From an uncultured Collinsella sp. (GTDB taxonomy: Bacteria; Actinomycetota; Coriobacteriia; Coriobacteriales; Coriobacteriaceae): 58,802 bases of DNA. The translations under genes were made by a program, and so were the position numbers. Of this stretch, positions 34,571 to 44,344 are shown piece by piece. The stretch covers positions 1 to 58,802 of the forward strand of contig CABSNL010000005.1 of the NCBI GenBank assembly GCA_902479095.1, written 5' to 3'. Numbering within the stretch: position 1 is the first letter of the stretch; every line of letters starts with the position of its first letter. The notes under the pieces were generated by a model. It saw only the letters and a program-made list of their open reading frames with translations, did no database searches and had not been told where the DNA came from.

Positions 34571-35536
34571 ATGTCTCAAAACGCACGTTCCCATCGAAAG
34601 CTCAAGATAGCCGGCGTCGTTGCGCTGGTACTCGTTGTCGCGCTGCTGGGGTTTGCCGGCAACTTCTTGTTCGACTTTGCCCTGAATCCCCAAGCGCCCT
34701 ACACCATGAAGATGATGCAGGACGGCAAGGACGCCGAAAAGGGCGAGCAGATGGACGCCGAGGACACCGAGGCACGGGCGTGGTTTAAGGAAAACCGCGA
34801 GAGCGGCAGCCTCACTGCGGACGACGGGACCGAGCTTGCCGCCTGGTATTTTGCTGCGTCGGAGAGCACGCACGACTACGCCGTCTGCCTGCATGGATAT
34901 ACCAACGAGCCCATCGGTATGGCCCGATACGTCAAGCGATTCCACGACCGCGGCATGAACGTACTCGCACCCGCCGCACGCGCCCACGAGCGCTCCGGCG
35001 GCGACTATATCGGCATGGGCTGGCCCGAGCGGCTCGATGTCGTCGCATGGATCGAGCAAATCGTTCAGGCTGACCCCGAGGCGCGCATCCTGGTCTTTGG
35101 CGAGTCGATGGGTGCGGCAACCGCCATGAACGTCGCGGGGGAACCTCTGTCCGCAAACGTGAAATGCATTATCGAGGACTGCGGTTATACAAGTGTTTGG
35201 GACGAGTTTTCTCTGCAGCTCAAGGACGTGTTCGGCCTGCCCAGCTTTCCCTTGCTCGATGTAGCAAACTTGGTGTGCAACGTGCGCGCGGGCTACGACT
35301 TTCATGAGGCGAGCAGTGTGGAGCAACTCAAACACGCGACGGTTCCCATGCTGTTTATCCACGGCGACCAGGACACCTTTGTGCCGTACGACATGCTCGA
35401 CCAAAACTACGACGCGTGCGCCAGCAAGGTCAAGCAAAAGCTCACCATCCATGGCGCCACCCACGCCAAGAGTGCGCAAGTTGACCCCGAGCTCTACTGG
35501 AACACGGTCGATGACTTCCTCGACGAGCATTTTTAG
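34571..35536 (+). CDS. Membrane-anchored alpha/beta hydrolase
   Basis: The 321-residue protein has one N-terminal span (about 14-33) and an extracytoplasmic hydrolase domain. The catalytic triad reads Ser179 in GESMG, Asp268 in HGDQDTFVP and His298 in GATHAKS; CLHGYTNEP supplies the oxyanion region. The family (BAAT/YqkD-like serine hydrolases) includes esterases and peptidases; the substrate is unknown. AGGAAAG precedes the ATG. A strong promoter flanked by two operator-like repeats points to regulated expression of a single-gene transcript. Confidence 0.85.
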   Translation: MSQNARSHRKLKIAGVVALVLVVALLGFAGNFLFDFALNPQAPYTMKMMQDGKDAEKGEQMDAEDTEARAWFKENRESGSLTADDGTELAAWYFAASESTHDYAVCLHGYTNEPIGMARYVKRFHDRGMNVLAPAARAHERSGGDYIGMGWPERLDVVAWIEQIVQADPEARILVFGESMGAATAMNVAGEPLSANVKCIIEDCGYTSVWDEFSLQLKDVFGLPSFPLLDVANLVCNVRAGYDFHEASSVEQLKHATVPMLFIHGDQDTFVPYDMLDQNYDACASKVKQKLTIHGATHAKSAQVDPELYWNTVDDFLDEHF

Positions 35537-35573
35537 GCAAAAAGCAACGTCTGGGGCTTTATCTGACCACCTA

Positions 35574-35705
35574 TTTTCGGAAGTATGCGGCAAAATCTGG
35601 AACTGCCGACCAGACCGCAGTTTTACCAACAATTTATCAGGGGTTTTGTTGCCAAAAAATGTCGTGTGCTCGGCGATCTCGAAATTTGCCGCATACTTCC
35701 GAAAA
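35574..35705. repeat. 132-bp MITE-like palindrome with 21-bp perfect inverted ends
   Basis: The arm at 35574-35594 (starts TTTTCGGAAGTATGCGG) is perfectly inverted at 35685-35705. The interior also holds self-complementary stretches. No coding potential. It ends at the following terminator. Confidence 0.75.
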
Positions 35706-35740
35706 GCCGCCCGTGGGCGCTGTGCTCACGGGCGGCTTTT
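35704..35740. terminator. Bidirectional terminator
   Basis: AAGCCGCCCGTG pairs with CACGGGCGGCTT around an 11-base loop with A/T runs on both sides, between the convergent hydrolase and DUF362 genes. Confidence 0.85.
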
Positions 35741-35787
35741 GCTAACGTTGCGCTACAAAAGCGCTTATTTTGTCCAATAGCTAGGCG

Positions 35788-36993
35788 CTATTTGACCTCG
35801 ATGAGCTCGTACTTTCTCGTGCCCAGGCCGATCTTCTCGGCGTGTGCGATACAGGTGCGCCAGTCGGTGTCGGGATGCGTGATGCAGAAGGGGTCCTTGG
35901 CCTGCTCGCCCTCCAGATGCTCGTGGTTATGCTCCATCTTGGCCGCGCTATCGGTGAGCTCGGTGTTGGGCAGCGGCTCAGACGCCATGACGGCATCGGC
36001 GCAGGCCTGGTCGATGGCGACCGGGTCGAAGCTCGCGAACATGCCGATATCGTTGACGATAGGCGTGTCGTTTTCGGGATGGCAATCGCAGTTGGGGCTA
36101 ATGTCCATGGCGAGCGAAATGTGGAAGCTCGGACGGCCGTCGACGACGGCCTTGGTGTACTCGGCGATCTTGCAGTTGAGCACGTCGGCCGCAGCGTCAT
36201 GGCCGGGCTTGATGGCGTCCTGGTTGCACACGCCGATGCAGCGACCGCAGCCCACGCAGCGATCATGGTCGATAGCGGCAACGTGAACCGTACGGGTGTT
36301 GCCGTTGGCGAGCTCGCGCTCACGGGTGTCGTCAAACGAGATAGCGCTGTGCGCACAGACCTTTTCGCAGGCACGGCAGCCAATACAGTGCTCGGTCGCG
36401 ACGTTCGGCTTGCCGGCGGCATGCTGCTCCATCTTGCCGGCGCGGCTGCCGCCGCCCATGCCCAGGTTCTTCATGGCGCCGCCAAAGCCGGCCTGCTCAT
36501 GGCCTTTAAAGTGCGTGAGGCTGATCACAATATCGGCATCCATGAGTGCCCGACCGATCTTGGCCTCGTGCACGTACTCGCCGCCCTCGACCGGAACGAG
36601 CGCCTCGTCGGTGCCCTTGAGGCCGTCGGCGATGATGACCTGGCAACCCGTGGCATACGGGGTAAAGCCGTTCTGGTAGGCGGTATCGATGTGCTCGAGC
36701 GCGTTTTTGCGGCTACCGACATAGAGCGTGTTGCAGTCGGTGAGGAAGGGCTTGCCACCCAGCTCCTTCACGACATCCGCGACGGCGCGGGCGTAGTTGG
36801 GGCGCAAAAAGCTCAGGTTGCCCAGCTCGCCAAAGTGAATCTTGATGGCGACGAACTTGTTCTCAAAGTCGATCTGCTCGATACCGGCGTGACGGATGAG
36901 GCGCTTGAGCTTGTCGAGCTGGCTCTCGCGAGCATGCGTGCGCAGGTTGGTGAAGTACACCTTAGCGGGCGCTGCGGGTGCAGTTGCGGTCAT
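35788..36993 (-). CDS. DUF362 protein with two [4Fe-4S] ferredoxin motifs
   Basis: The 401-residue cytosolic protein has a DUF362 domain (about 1-185 and again 260-340; THFKGHEQAGFGGAMKNLGMG) split by a bacterial-ferredoxin insert with CIGCRACEKVC and CVGCGRCIGVC. These eight Cys should hold two [4Fe-4S] clusters. DUF362 proteins are common in anaerobes, and their reaction is unknown. It is a single-gene unit with terminators on its 3' side. Length is normal for the family. Confidence 0.88.
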   Translation of the reverse strand: MTATAPAAPAKVYFTNLRTHARESQLDKLKRLIRHAGIEQIDFENKFVAIKIHFGELGNLSFLRPNYARAVADVVKELGGKPFLTDCNTLYVGSRKNALEHIDTAYQNGFTPYATGCQVIIADGLKGTDEALVPVEGGEYVHEAKIGRALMDADIVISLTHFKGHEQAGFGGAMKNLGMGGGSRAGKMEQHAAGKPNVATEHCIGCRACEKVCAHSAISFDDTRERELANGNTRTVHVAAIDHDRCVGCGRCIGVCNQDAIKPGHDAAADVLNCKIAEYTKAVVDGRPSFHISLAMDISPNCDCHPENDTPIVNDIGMFASFDPVAIDQACADAVMASEPLPNTELTDSAAKMEHNHEHLEGEQAKDPFCITHPDTDWRTCIAHAEKIGLGTRKYELIEVK

Positions 36994-37080
36994 AGATCTA
37001 TCCCCTCGGTCTATATGGCGTTACAGACATAGAGGATGGTACCCGCTGAAGTAGGGTCAAAGTCAAGCGCGAAACCGAGT

Positions 37081-37107
37081 CGTTGGGGACGTTCTTAAAC
37101 GACTACT
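37081..37107. repeat. REP-like repeat
   Basis: A consensus copy (GTTGGGGACGTTCTTAAACG) ends on the stop codon of the ABC permease gene. The gap 36994-37080 holds nothing else. Confidence 0.75.
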
Positions 37108-39769
37108 CTTGGACTTTAAGGGCCTCGGCCAGGCTGACGCGCTTGATAGAACGCGTGTGTAGCAGCGCCACGACCAGGTAGGTCGCAAAGCCAATGCCGA
37201 CGCATGCAGCCATAGACCAAGTGGGCACGTAGATCTCGATATTGCCGTTGTAGGCGAGCAGCATCGAGCGGAAGATGGCCGTGAGCGAGCCAATAATGAC
37301 CGGCAGGCTCAGCACGAGCGACGCCACCACGCACAGCGTGATCGAGCGGATGTACAGATGCGAGATCTCGCTATCGCGATAGCCAAAGACTTTCATGTAG
37401 CTGATCGAACGGGCGCTGCGGTCGATCACAGCCTTGGTCAACAGGTACATAAACAGCAGGAAGATAAACACCGCGAGCCCGACCATCATGCCGATCATTT
37501 TGCTCATCATGCCGATGAACTGGTCGCCCACGGCGCGCATATCGTCGGGCGTGGTGTCGCCGGCAAAGTAACGAGCATCGAGGTCGAGCTTCTCATCGCT
37601 CGCATAGCCGTTGAAGTAGGCGGCGTCGTTGCCGAACAGCTCGTTAAAGTCGTCGATACTCATATAGATATTCATGTCCGACTTGGAGCCCCAGGTACAG
37701 TCCTTGCCCGCGTACTCAAGGGAATAATGCTCGCCCTCGTACTTGTCGTCGAGCGTGACCTTCTGGCCCTCGCTCCAGCCAAACTTATCGAGCAAACCGC
37801 CGCCAAAGACGACGCGCCCATCGCCGACGTTGAGGTCTTTCCAATAGCGCGAATCGGATGAGATGCCGTAGACGGAAATCGTCTCCTCGCCATTTCCATC
37901 GCCGCGGTCGTATTGCAGCTGATAGACGGCGTATTTCTCGGCCTGAGCGATTGCGCCCGTACCGTTGTCGGTCGTATTGACCGGGTGGACATCGTCGTTG
38001 TCAGCGTCAATCTTAGAGGCCTTGTCAATTAGGTCGACAGCCTCATCGCGGTTGCAGCCGAGGGCATCGGCAAGATCGTCAAGGCGCGCGTAGAGCGCAT
38101 CCTTCTTGTCCTGGACCTTGGCAAGCGCGTCCTGCGCTGCGGTCAGGCTCTCGGCAGACGGAGATGCGGTCGCGGCATCGGCTGCCGCCTGAGCCGCATC
38201 GGCCGCGTCGTCAAGCTCGTCATCGGCATCCCGGACGGCGGAAAGCAGCGCGCCGTCAACCGATTGCAAGCGCTCGAGTGCCGACCACTGCTCGCGCTCC
38301 TCGGCGGTGCCCTCGAGCTCCAGCGGAGCCTTGAGCGTGTACTGGTGCTCGGCGACCAGGCTTGTCTCGAGGTTGTCCGCATAGTGCGTCATCGTGGGCA
38401 GAATCGCCAGGCCAAAGAGCAGCAGTAGCGACGCAAATGCAATGCCCACGAAGAGCGTGGCGAAGTTGCCCAGATTGCGCAGGAAGATACGCAAGCGGAA
38501 GCGGGAAACAAAACCCATGCGCTCCGGCAGTTGCATACCACGCTTGGTACCCGACTTGCCGCTCGCTTCGTGACGAAGGAACTGCAACGGCGTCTTGCCC
38601 ATTTTGCGGAGCAGACCCACCAGCGTGATGAGGATGAGCGCGGCGGCGGGAACCACGGCGCACTTCACAAAGATCTCCCAACTCCAGTACACCTGGAAGG
38701 GCGGCAGGCTGTACGAACTGTAATAGAGGCTGCGCATGGGCTCGGTAAAGAACACAACGCCGAGCGCAGTGCCCAAAAGCGCCGCGACCACGCCCACGAT
38801 GGCGGGAAGTGCCAGGTAGTGCAGCACGATCTCGCGACGGCGATAACCGCTGGCGAGCAGCGTGCCGATGATGGCGCTCTCCTCCTCGATGGTGGCGTCG
38901 GTAAGGACCACAAAGACAAACGCCATGATCACGATGATGATGTCGAGCAGCGTCATCCACATCATGGAGTCGCCGTCTACGTCGTCGCGCGCGTAGCCAA
39001 TGCCCTGGTTGGAATCGGCATCGACCAGATCGTCCACGCGCGCATCGGCATCGGCCAGCGCCTCGACCATATCCTGCTCCGCATCGATGCGATCCGCGGT
39101 GGGGAGGTCGCGATCGGCAAAGGTGAAGGAGTAGGTGTAGGCGGGTGCGCCGCCGGCGTCCTCAAGCGCGGCAAAACCGGCATCGGTGACCTCGGCCACG
39201 CCGTACGTGATGGTGTTCACCGTAAAGTCCGAATTGTTGAGGAACAGCGCCTGGCTATCGGGCTGGGTCATGATGCCGCAGATGGTGTAGGTTCTGCCCT
39301 CGAGCTCGACTTTATCGCCCACGGCGAGGTCGTTGTTGGTGGCAAAGACACGGTCGATGGCCACCTCGTCGTCCGTCTTGGGCTCCTTGCCCTCACAGTA
39401 GGACGCGATATCGACCTTGGTGCGGTGCGCATAGGTGCGCAGTGTGCGCTTGGTGCCGTCGTCGCCGGACGCCTTTTTGATGATGGCATCGATGGAGAAA
39501 TTCTTGTAGAGCGTGACGCCGCCGACGTCGCCGGCTGCGTCCTCGGCGGCCTTGAGTTGATCGTCGGTAGCCTCGAAGGAAGTGGTCACGCGTCCGTCCT
39601 CAATCGTGTATGCATCGCGCATGTCGTCGATAAGGCAGCCGATGGAATGCGCCGCGAGCAAAAAGCCCGATGTAAGGGCGATGCTTCCGCACATAAGCAA
39701 AAAGATGCCCAGGTACTTGCCGATATTGCGGCGTAGCTCGCGCGGGAGACGTTTTGCGAGAGGTGTCAT
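37103..39769 (-). CDS. FtsX/MacB-type ABC transporter permease
   Basis: The 888-residue membrane protein has one N-terminal span (about 17-40), a large extracellular domain (about 45-255), a first FtsX group of three spans (265-400), a further span, a second large extracellular domain with a coiled coil (about 470-730, Ala/Asp-rich around 525-575) and a second FtsX group (740-885). This is the layout of long BceB-like/YknZ-like mechanotransmission permeases. The partner ATPase gene ends 8 bases upstream. Start at ATG 39767-39769 after AGGCGG. No BceS-type kinase is adjacent. Confidence 0.87.
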   Translation of the reverse strand: MTPLAKRLPRELRRNIGKYLGIFLLMCGSIALTSGFLLAAHSIGCLIDDMRDAYTIEDGRVTTSFEATDDQLKAAEDAAGDVGGVTLYKNFSIDAIIKKASGDDGTKRTLRTYAHRTKVDIASYCEGKEPKTDDEVAIDRVFATNNDLAVGDKVELEGRTYTICGIMTQPDSQALFLNNSDFTVNTITYGVAEVTDAGFAALEDAGGAPAYTYSFTFADRDLPTADRIDAEQDMVEALADADARVDDLVDADSNQGIGYARDDVDGDSMMWMTLLDIIIVIMAFVFVVLTDATIEEESAIIGTLLASGYRRREIVLHYLALPAIVGVVAALLGTALGVVFFTEPMRSLYYSSYSLPPFQVYWSWEIFVKCAVVPAAALILITLVGLLRKMGKTPLQFLRHEASGKSGTKRGMQLPERMGFVSRFRLRIFLRNLGNFATLFVGIAFASLLLLFGLAILPTMTHYADNLETSLVAEHQYTLKAPLELEGTAEEREQWSALERLQSVDGALLSAVRDADDELDDAADAAQAAADAATASPSAESLTAAQDALAKVQDKKDALYARLDDLADALGCNRDEAVDLIDKASKIDADNDDVHPVNTTDNGTGAIAQAEKYAVYQLQYDRGDGNGEETISVYGISSDSRYWKDLNVGDGRVVFGGGLLDKFGWSEGQKVTLDDKYEGEHYSLEYAGKDCTWGSKSDMNIYMSIDDFNELFGNDAAYFNGYASDEKLDLDARYFAGDTTPDDMRAVGDQFIGMMSKMIGMMVGLAVFIFLLFMYLLTKAVIDRSARSISYMKVFGYRDSEISHLYIRSITLCVVASLVLSLPVIIGSLTAIFRSMLLAYNGNIEIYVPTWSMAACVGIGFATYLVVALLHTRSIKRVSLAEALKVQE

Positions 39770-39777
39770 GGCGCCGC

Positions 39778-40491
<714 letters not shown>

Positions 40492-40584
40492 GATATCCCC
40501 CATTGTTAGCCTTGTACTACTTTATGAACATAAAAGTAAACCTTGGCGAACTATTTTTGGGCGAGGCCTGGATTTTATTTCAGA

Positions 40585-40815
40585 CTAGTCATTGGGGACG
40601 TTCTTAAATGACTAGCTGTTGGGGACACTCTTTCGCCACCCGGCAGTTAGGGACGTTCCCTTTCTGCCGGCAGCTGAGGACAGTCCTTGGCAACCCGGCC
40701 GGCAAGCCGGCGGTTCGGCAAAGACTGTCCCCAATGACTAGTCGTTTAAGTCTGTCCCCAATGACCACTCTTGGTCGTTTAAGTCTGTCCCCAATGAGTA
40801 CCCGATGACTAGGTG
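40585..40815. repeat. Dense cluster of REP-like repeats
   Basis: At least six units fall in ~230 bases: TTGGGGACGTTCTTAAATGAC at 40592 (one base off consensus), diverged forms (GGGGACACTC, AGGGACGTTCCC, GAGGACAGTCC), a CCGGCCGGCAAGCCGG palindrome, and three inverted TCTGTCCCCAATGA units with ACTAGTCGTTTAAG. It fills most of the 40492-40816 gap between two ABC systems. Confidence 0.85.
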
Positions 40816-40816
40816 A

Positions 40817-42022
40817 CTAGGCGCGGGATTTGGTGCGTGAGAGGGCCAGGCCTGCGGCGGCGATGGCGGCGGCGAAGAGCACGGTGACGCCCAGGTCGCA
40901 GGCGATGTCGCCCAACACGGCAGACGTCAGGTCCGAAGCGAGCGCCTTGCCAATCGCGTCGTTCACCCAAAATGTCGGCACAAAGTGCGCCACCGTCTGC
41001 ACGGCCGGGCCCATCAGCGACAGCGGCATCCAGGCGCCGCCCAAAAACGTCATGAGCATGCCAAGCAGGTTGCCCACACCGTTGAGCAGCTCCTCGCGCG
41101 CGCCCAGGCTCGAAAGCGCAAAGCTAACGGCCAGCGGCGTGCACGCCAGGGCAAACGTCGCTGCCAGCGCCAGGCACACGCGGCCCACGCCGACCTCGGC
41201 GACCGCGCCGGCAAAGCCCACGATGCCCATCATGCTCGACACAAACCAGATGCAGACGGTGATCACAGCGGCGGCCGCAAACACGGCGAGCGAACGCCGG
41301 CGCTCGGAGATTGGGCCGGCATCCATACGACGCACGCGCTCGGGCTCGTTCATACCCGAGAACACCAGCCCCACCGATACGATGACCGACGAGATAATCG
41401 CGTACGCGCCAAAGTTGAAATACGACTCGAGCGTGGCGGCGGCAGTCGAGTCGACCTTGACCTGCTCGACCTCGACCTCCGCGCGCTTGGCAGCGGCATG
41501 TTCGGCAGCCTTGGCAACGTCACCGTTGGAGGCAGTGGGCTCAAGTGCGGCCGCAGCCCCCGCGAGCGAGATCCAGCGCGAGGCTTCGGCAGACGAGAGC
41601 GCCGCCGCCATGGTGCCAGCACCGTAGGTCACATCGAGCTTGGGCAGGGACTCCCCCGCTCGGGCGGCTGCAACGAGGTCGCCCTCAAACCCCTCCGGGA
41701 TAAAGAACACGCAGTCGGCGCTGCCCTTGGCGCTGTTGCTCTTGGAGAGCGCGTCCGCGAGGTCGTAGGTGCCGTCGCCGACACCCATGACCAGCTCAAA
41801 GCGCGAACCCAGATGCTTGGTAAGCGCACGCGAAAGGTCGCTGTCGTCGCGGTCGACCACGATCACGTTGGTGTCGTAGGGCTTGTACTCGGTGAGCTGC
41901 GACGAGTTCCAGCTCACCGATGCCGCGATAAACACACCCAGCAGCGAGATGAACACCGTATAGATGAGCAGGTAGAACGGGTGCGCGAGCGCCATGCGAA
42001 GCGCGGTCTTAAAGGTGCTCAT
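40817..42022 (-). CDS. ABC-2 type transporter permease
   Basis: The 401-residue membrane protein has one N-terminal span, an extracellular domain of about 190 residues and a block of five to six C-terminal spans, the ABC-2 (DrrB/YhgE-like) layout. GGAAGGAG precedes ATG 42020-42022. Its start overlaps the preceding permease gene by 14 bases. With that permease and the DrrA-like ATPase it should form an exporter of a drug, peptide or lipid. Confidence 0.87.
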   Translation of the reverse strand: MSTFKTALRMALAHPFYLLIYTVFISLLGVFIAASVSWNSSQLTEYKPYDTNVIVVDRDDSDLSRALTKHLGSRFELVMGVGDGTYDLADALSKSNSAKGSADCVFFIPEGFEGDLVAAARAGESLPKLDVTYGAGTMAAALSSAEASRWISLAGAAAALEPTASNGDVAKAAEHAAAKRAEVEVEQVKVDSTAAATLESYFNFGAYAIISSVIVSVGLVFSGMNEPERVRRMDAGPISERRRSLAVFAAAAVITVCIWFVSSMMGIVGFAGAVAEVGVGRVCLALAATFALACTPLAVSFALSSLGAREELLNGVGNLLGMLMTFLGGAWMPLSLMGPAVQTVAHFVPTFWVNDAIGKALASDLTSAVLGDIACDLGVTVLFAAAIAAAGLALSRTKSRA

Positions 42023-43196
42023 AGCGGCTCCTTCCAAAGATCAGCGTAGCGGCGGCGACAAACACCAGGGCCATCAGGACGAGCGCGCCGGCGCGGACGG
42101 CGAAGGGCCCCAGGTCCTCAAAGAAATACAGGCGGTTGAACATGTCGCAGATGAGCTTGACGGGGTTGAGCCAGCACTCGGCCGGGCAGGCGCGGGCGAC
42201 GTCGTCGGCAAGCGCCATCGCCGGCTCGCCGTAGAGGCCGGCGAACAGGGCGCACGTGGTAGCAAAGCCCGTGAGGATGCCCGACTTGGACGCCTTGCCG
42301 CCCTTAACGGGAAGCGTGCCCACAAAGAGCCCCAAGCCCGTGGCGGCAAGCGCGGAAGCGGCGCCGCCCACCAAACACAGTCCCTCGCGCCCGCCAAAGT
42401 CGACGCCCACGGCCAGGCGCACGTAGCCGATCGCGATCGTCATCGAGGCGAAGGAGACCAGCCACGAGCCGACAAAAATGCCGGCCAGCGACGCCGTCTT
42501 GGAAAGGCCGCCCACGCAGCGGCGCGCGCCAAGGCCGGACAGATTGGGTTGCAAATCGACGACGCTCAAGGCGGCAAACTCGGCAGACATCATCGCGACC
42601 AGGCCAAAGAGCGCGTAGTAGTAGATGACCGTGCCATCGGGCGTGGCACGCGTCAGGCTCACGCGGTGGATGCCGCCCTCGAGCGACAGGGCGCGCGCAA
42701 CCGCCGCCGGATCAGCAAGAGCAGGCGGGTTGTCTTGGGCAACCTGGGACATGAGCTCGGCATTTTGTGTATACGAGCTTGCCACCGTCTCCAGAATGCT
42801 GCGGTCGGTGAGCACCGTCGACGCGCGCGAGCTGCCGTAGCTCGAAAGCAGCGTGAGCTTGGGCGTGCCCGCGGCATCGACCGTGTAGATGCCCGCGACT
42901 TCGCCGGCCTTGAGCGCACGGTTCGCATCGGCTGCGTCGTCGCACTCGTGAATCTCGAGCAGCTGGTCGTCGCCTTCCTTGGCAAGCGACGTCGCCACGT
43001 CCTTAAAGGTCGAGGCGTCCCAGGCCTCATCCACTACGACGGCCACCGGCACCGGGTCGACCGTGCCGTCGGAGCTGAGGTTCGCAAACATAAACATGAA
43101 CATCGTGGAAAGCGCGACGGGAAAGATCGCGCCCCAGACCCACGTGCTCGGCCGGCGCAGCAGCGTCTTGACCGTAATGATAATGGTGTTGAACAT
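42009..43196 (-). CDS. ABC-2 type transporter permease
   Basis: The 395-residue membrane protein has the same layout as the gene it overlaps: a first span (about 20-38), a long extracellular domain (about 45-210) and about six spans. The two are probably the heterodimeric membrane halves of one exporter. It lies 9 bases after the ATPase gene. Confidence 0.87.
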   Translation of the reverse strand: MFNTIIITVKTLLRRPSTWVWGAIFPVALSTMFMFMFANLSSDGTVDPVPVAVVVDEAWDASTFKDVATSLAKEGDDQLLEIHECDDAADANRALKAGEVAGIYTVDAAGTPKLTLLSSYGSSRASTVLTDRSILETVASSYTQNAELMSQVAQDNPPALADPAAVARALSLEGGIHRVSLTRATPDGTVIYYYALFGLVAMMSAEFAALSVVDLQPNLSGLGARRCVGGLSKTASLAGIFVGSWLVSFASMTIAIGYVRLAVGVDFGGREGLCLVGGAASALAATGLGLFVGTLPVKGGKASKSGILTGFATTCALFAGLYGEPAMALADDVARACPAECWLNPVKLICDMFNRLYFFEDLGPFAVRAGALVLMALVFVAAATLIFGRSRYEHL

Positions 43197-43205
43197 AGCT
43201 GCCCC

Positions 43206-44144
43206 CTAGTCGCGCAGCTCGCGGCCGGTGATCTCGAGGAACACGTCGTTGAGGGTCGGCAGCTCGCTCCACACGCGGCCGAGCGCAACGTCGGCAGCGC
43301 GCAGCGTGTCGAGGATGTCGACCAAATTGTGCGGGCTCGCCTCACAGGTGCAGATGAGCTCGCCGCCGGAAAGCTCAACCGAAAGCACATGCTCGAGGGC
43401 GCGCAGCCGCTCGACTGTGGCGGGCTCGACGGCGCCGACTTCGACGGTCACGCGCTCACCCATCTGAATCATGCGCTTGAGCTCGTCGTTGGTGCCCTGC
43501 GCCAGCACGCGGCCGCCGTCCATGATCATGATGCGGCTGCAGATTTGCTCGACTTCCTCCATGTAATGGCTGGTATACACCACCGTGGCGCCCTCGTCGC
43601 GCAGGCGGCAGATGCCCTCCAGGATGGCGTTGCGGCTCTGCGGGTCGACCGCCACCGTGGGCTCGTCAAAAAAGATAAGCTCGGGCTTGTGCGCGATACC
43701 GCAGGCAATGTTGAGGCGACGCGCCAGGCCGCCCGAGAGCTTGCCAGGGCGGAACTTAGCAAAGTCGCCCAGCCCGACAAAGTCGATCGCCTCGTCCACG
43801 AGCGCGCGGCGGCGCTTGCGGTCGCTGACGTAAAGGCTGCAGAAATAGTCGATGTTCTCGCGCACCGTGAGCTCGTCGAACACCGCCACCTGCTGCGGCA
43901 CCACTCCGATGCGGCGCTTGAGGTCGTAGCAAGCGGGCGTCATGGGCTCGCCAAAGAGCTCGATGGTGCCCTTGTCGTAGGCAAGCAGCTGCAGGATACA
44001 GTTGATGGACGTGGTCTTGCCCGAACCGTTGGGGCCCAGCAGGCCAAAGATCTCGCCGGGGGCGATGCTCAGGTTAAAGTGGTCGAGCGCGATAAGATCG
44101 TCGTAGCGCTTGACGAGGTTTTCGACGTGGACGATGTCTGTCAT
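43206..44144 (-). CDS. DrrA-like ABC transporter ATP-binding protein
   Basis: The 312-residue ATPase has Walker A GPNGSGKT (37-44), signature LSGGLARRL, Walker B LIFFDEPTVAVDP and switch His in YTSHYMEE. A C-terminal domain after residue 215 is typical of the DrrA/CcmA group that drives ABC-2 exporters of antibiotics. It leads a three-gene operon and is divergent from a two-component system across 199 bases, a common arrangement where the kinase senses the exported compound or envelope stress. Confidence 0.92.
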   Translation of the reverse strand: MTDIVHVENLVKRYDDLIALDHFNLSIAPGEIFGLLGPNGSGKTTSINCILQLLAYDKGTIELFGEPMTPACYDLKRRIGVVPQQVAVFDELTVRENIDYFCSLYVSDRKRRRALVDEAIDFVGLGDFAKFRPGKLSGGLARRLNIACGIAHKPELIFFDEPTVAVDPQSRNAILEGICRLRDEGATVVYTSHYMEEVEQICSRIMIMDGGRVLAQGTNDELKRMIQMGERVTVEVGAVEPATVERLRALEHVLSVELSGGELICTCEASPHNLVDILDTLRAADVALGRVWSELPTLNDVFLEITGRELRD

Positions 44145-44331
44145 GAGGCGGCCCTTCTGTTGATTGCGGCCCGGTACGAATGCATCATCGCAGGAGCCGC
44201 CAGCCCGCGCCAGTGAGCTTTGTCACGAGTGCGGGGGTCTTGGTCGTGCGGCCTGCCGACGCCCCCGCTTTGCCGCGCGGGAGGAATGTCACGGTTGCGC
44301 AGGCGGTCCCTCCACCACGCGCAGCTTCGCG

Positions 44332-44344
44332 TACAATACCCGTA
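44332..44344 (+). promoter_or_regulatory. Possible leaderless promoter of the kinase gene
   Basis: TACAAT at 44332-44337 lies only 6 bases before the ATG at 44344, the spacing seen for leaderless transcripts in actinobacteria. No ribosome-binding site is present there. The rest of the 44145-44331 gap shows no clear site. Confidence 0.45.

Noticed and set aside
40585..40815. CRISPR array
   Set aside because: The repeats vary in length and orientation and have no regular spacers or cas genes; they are REP-like units.
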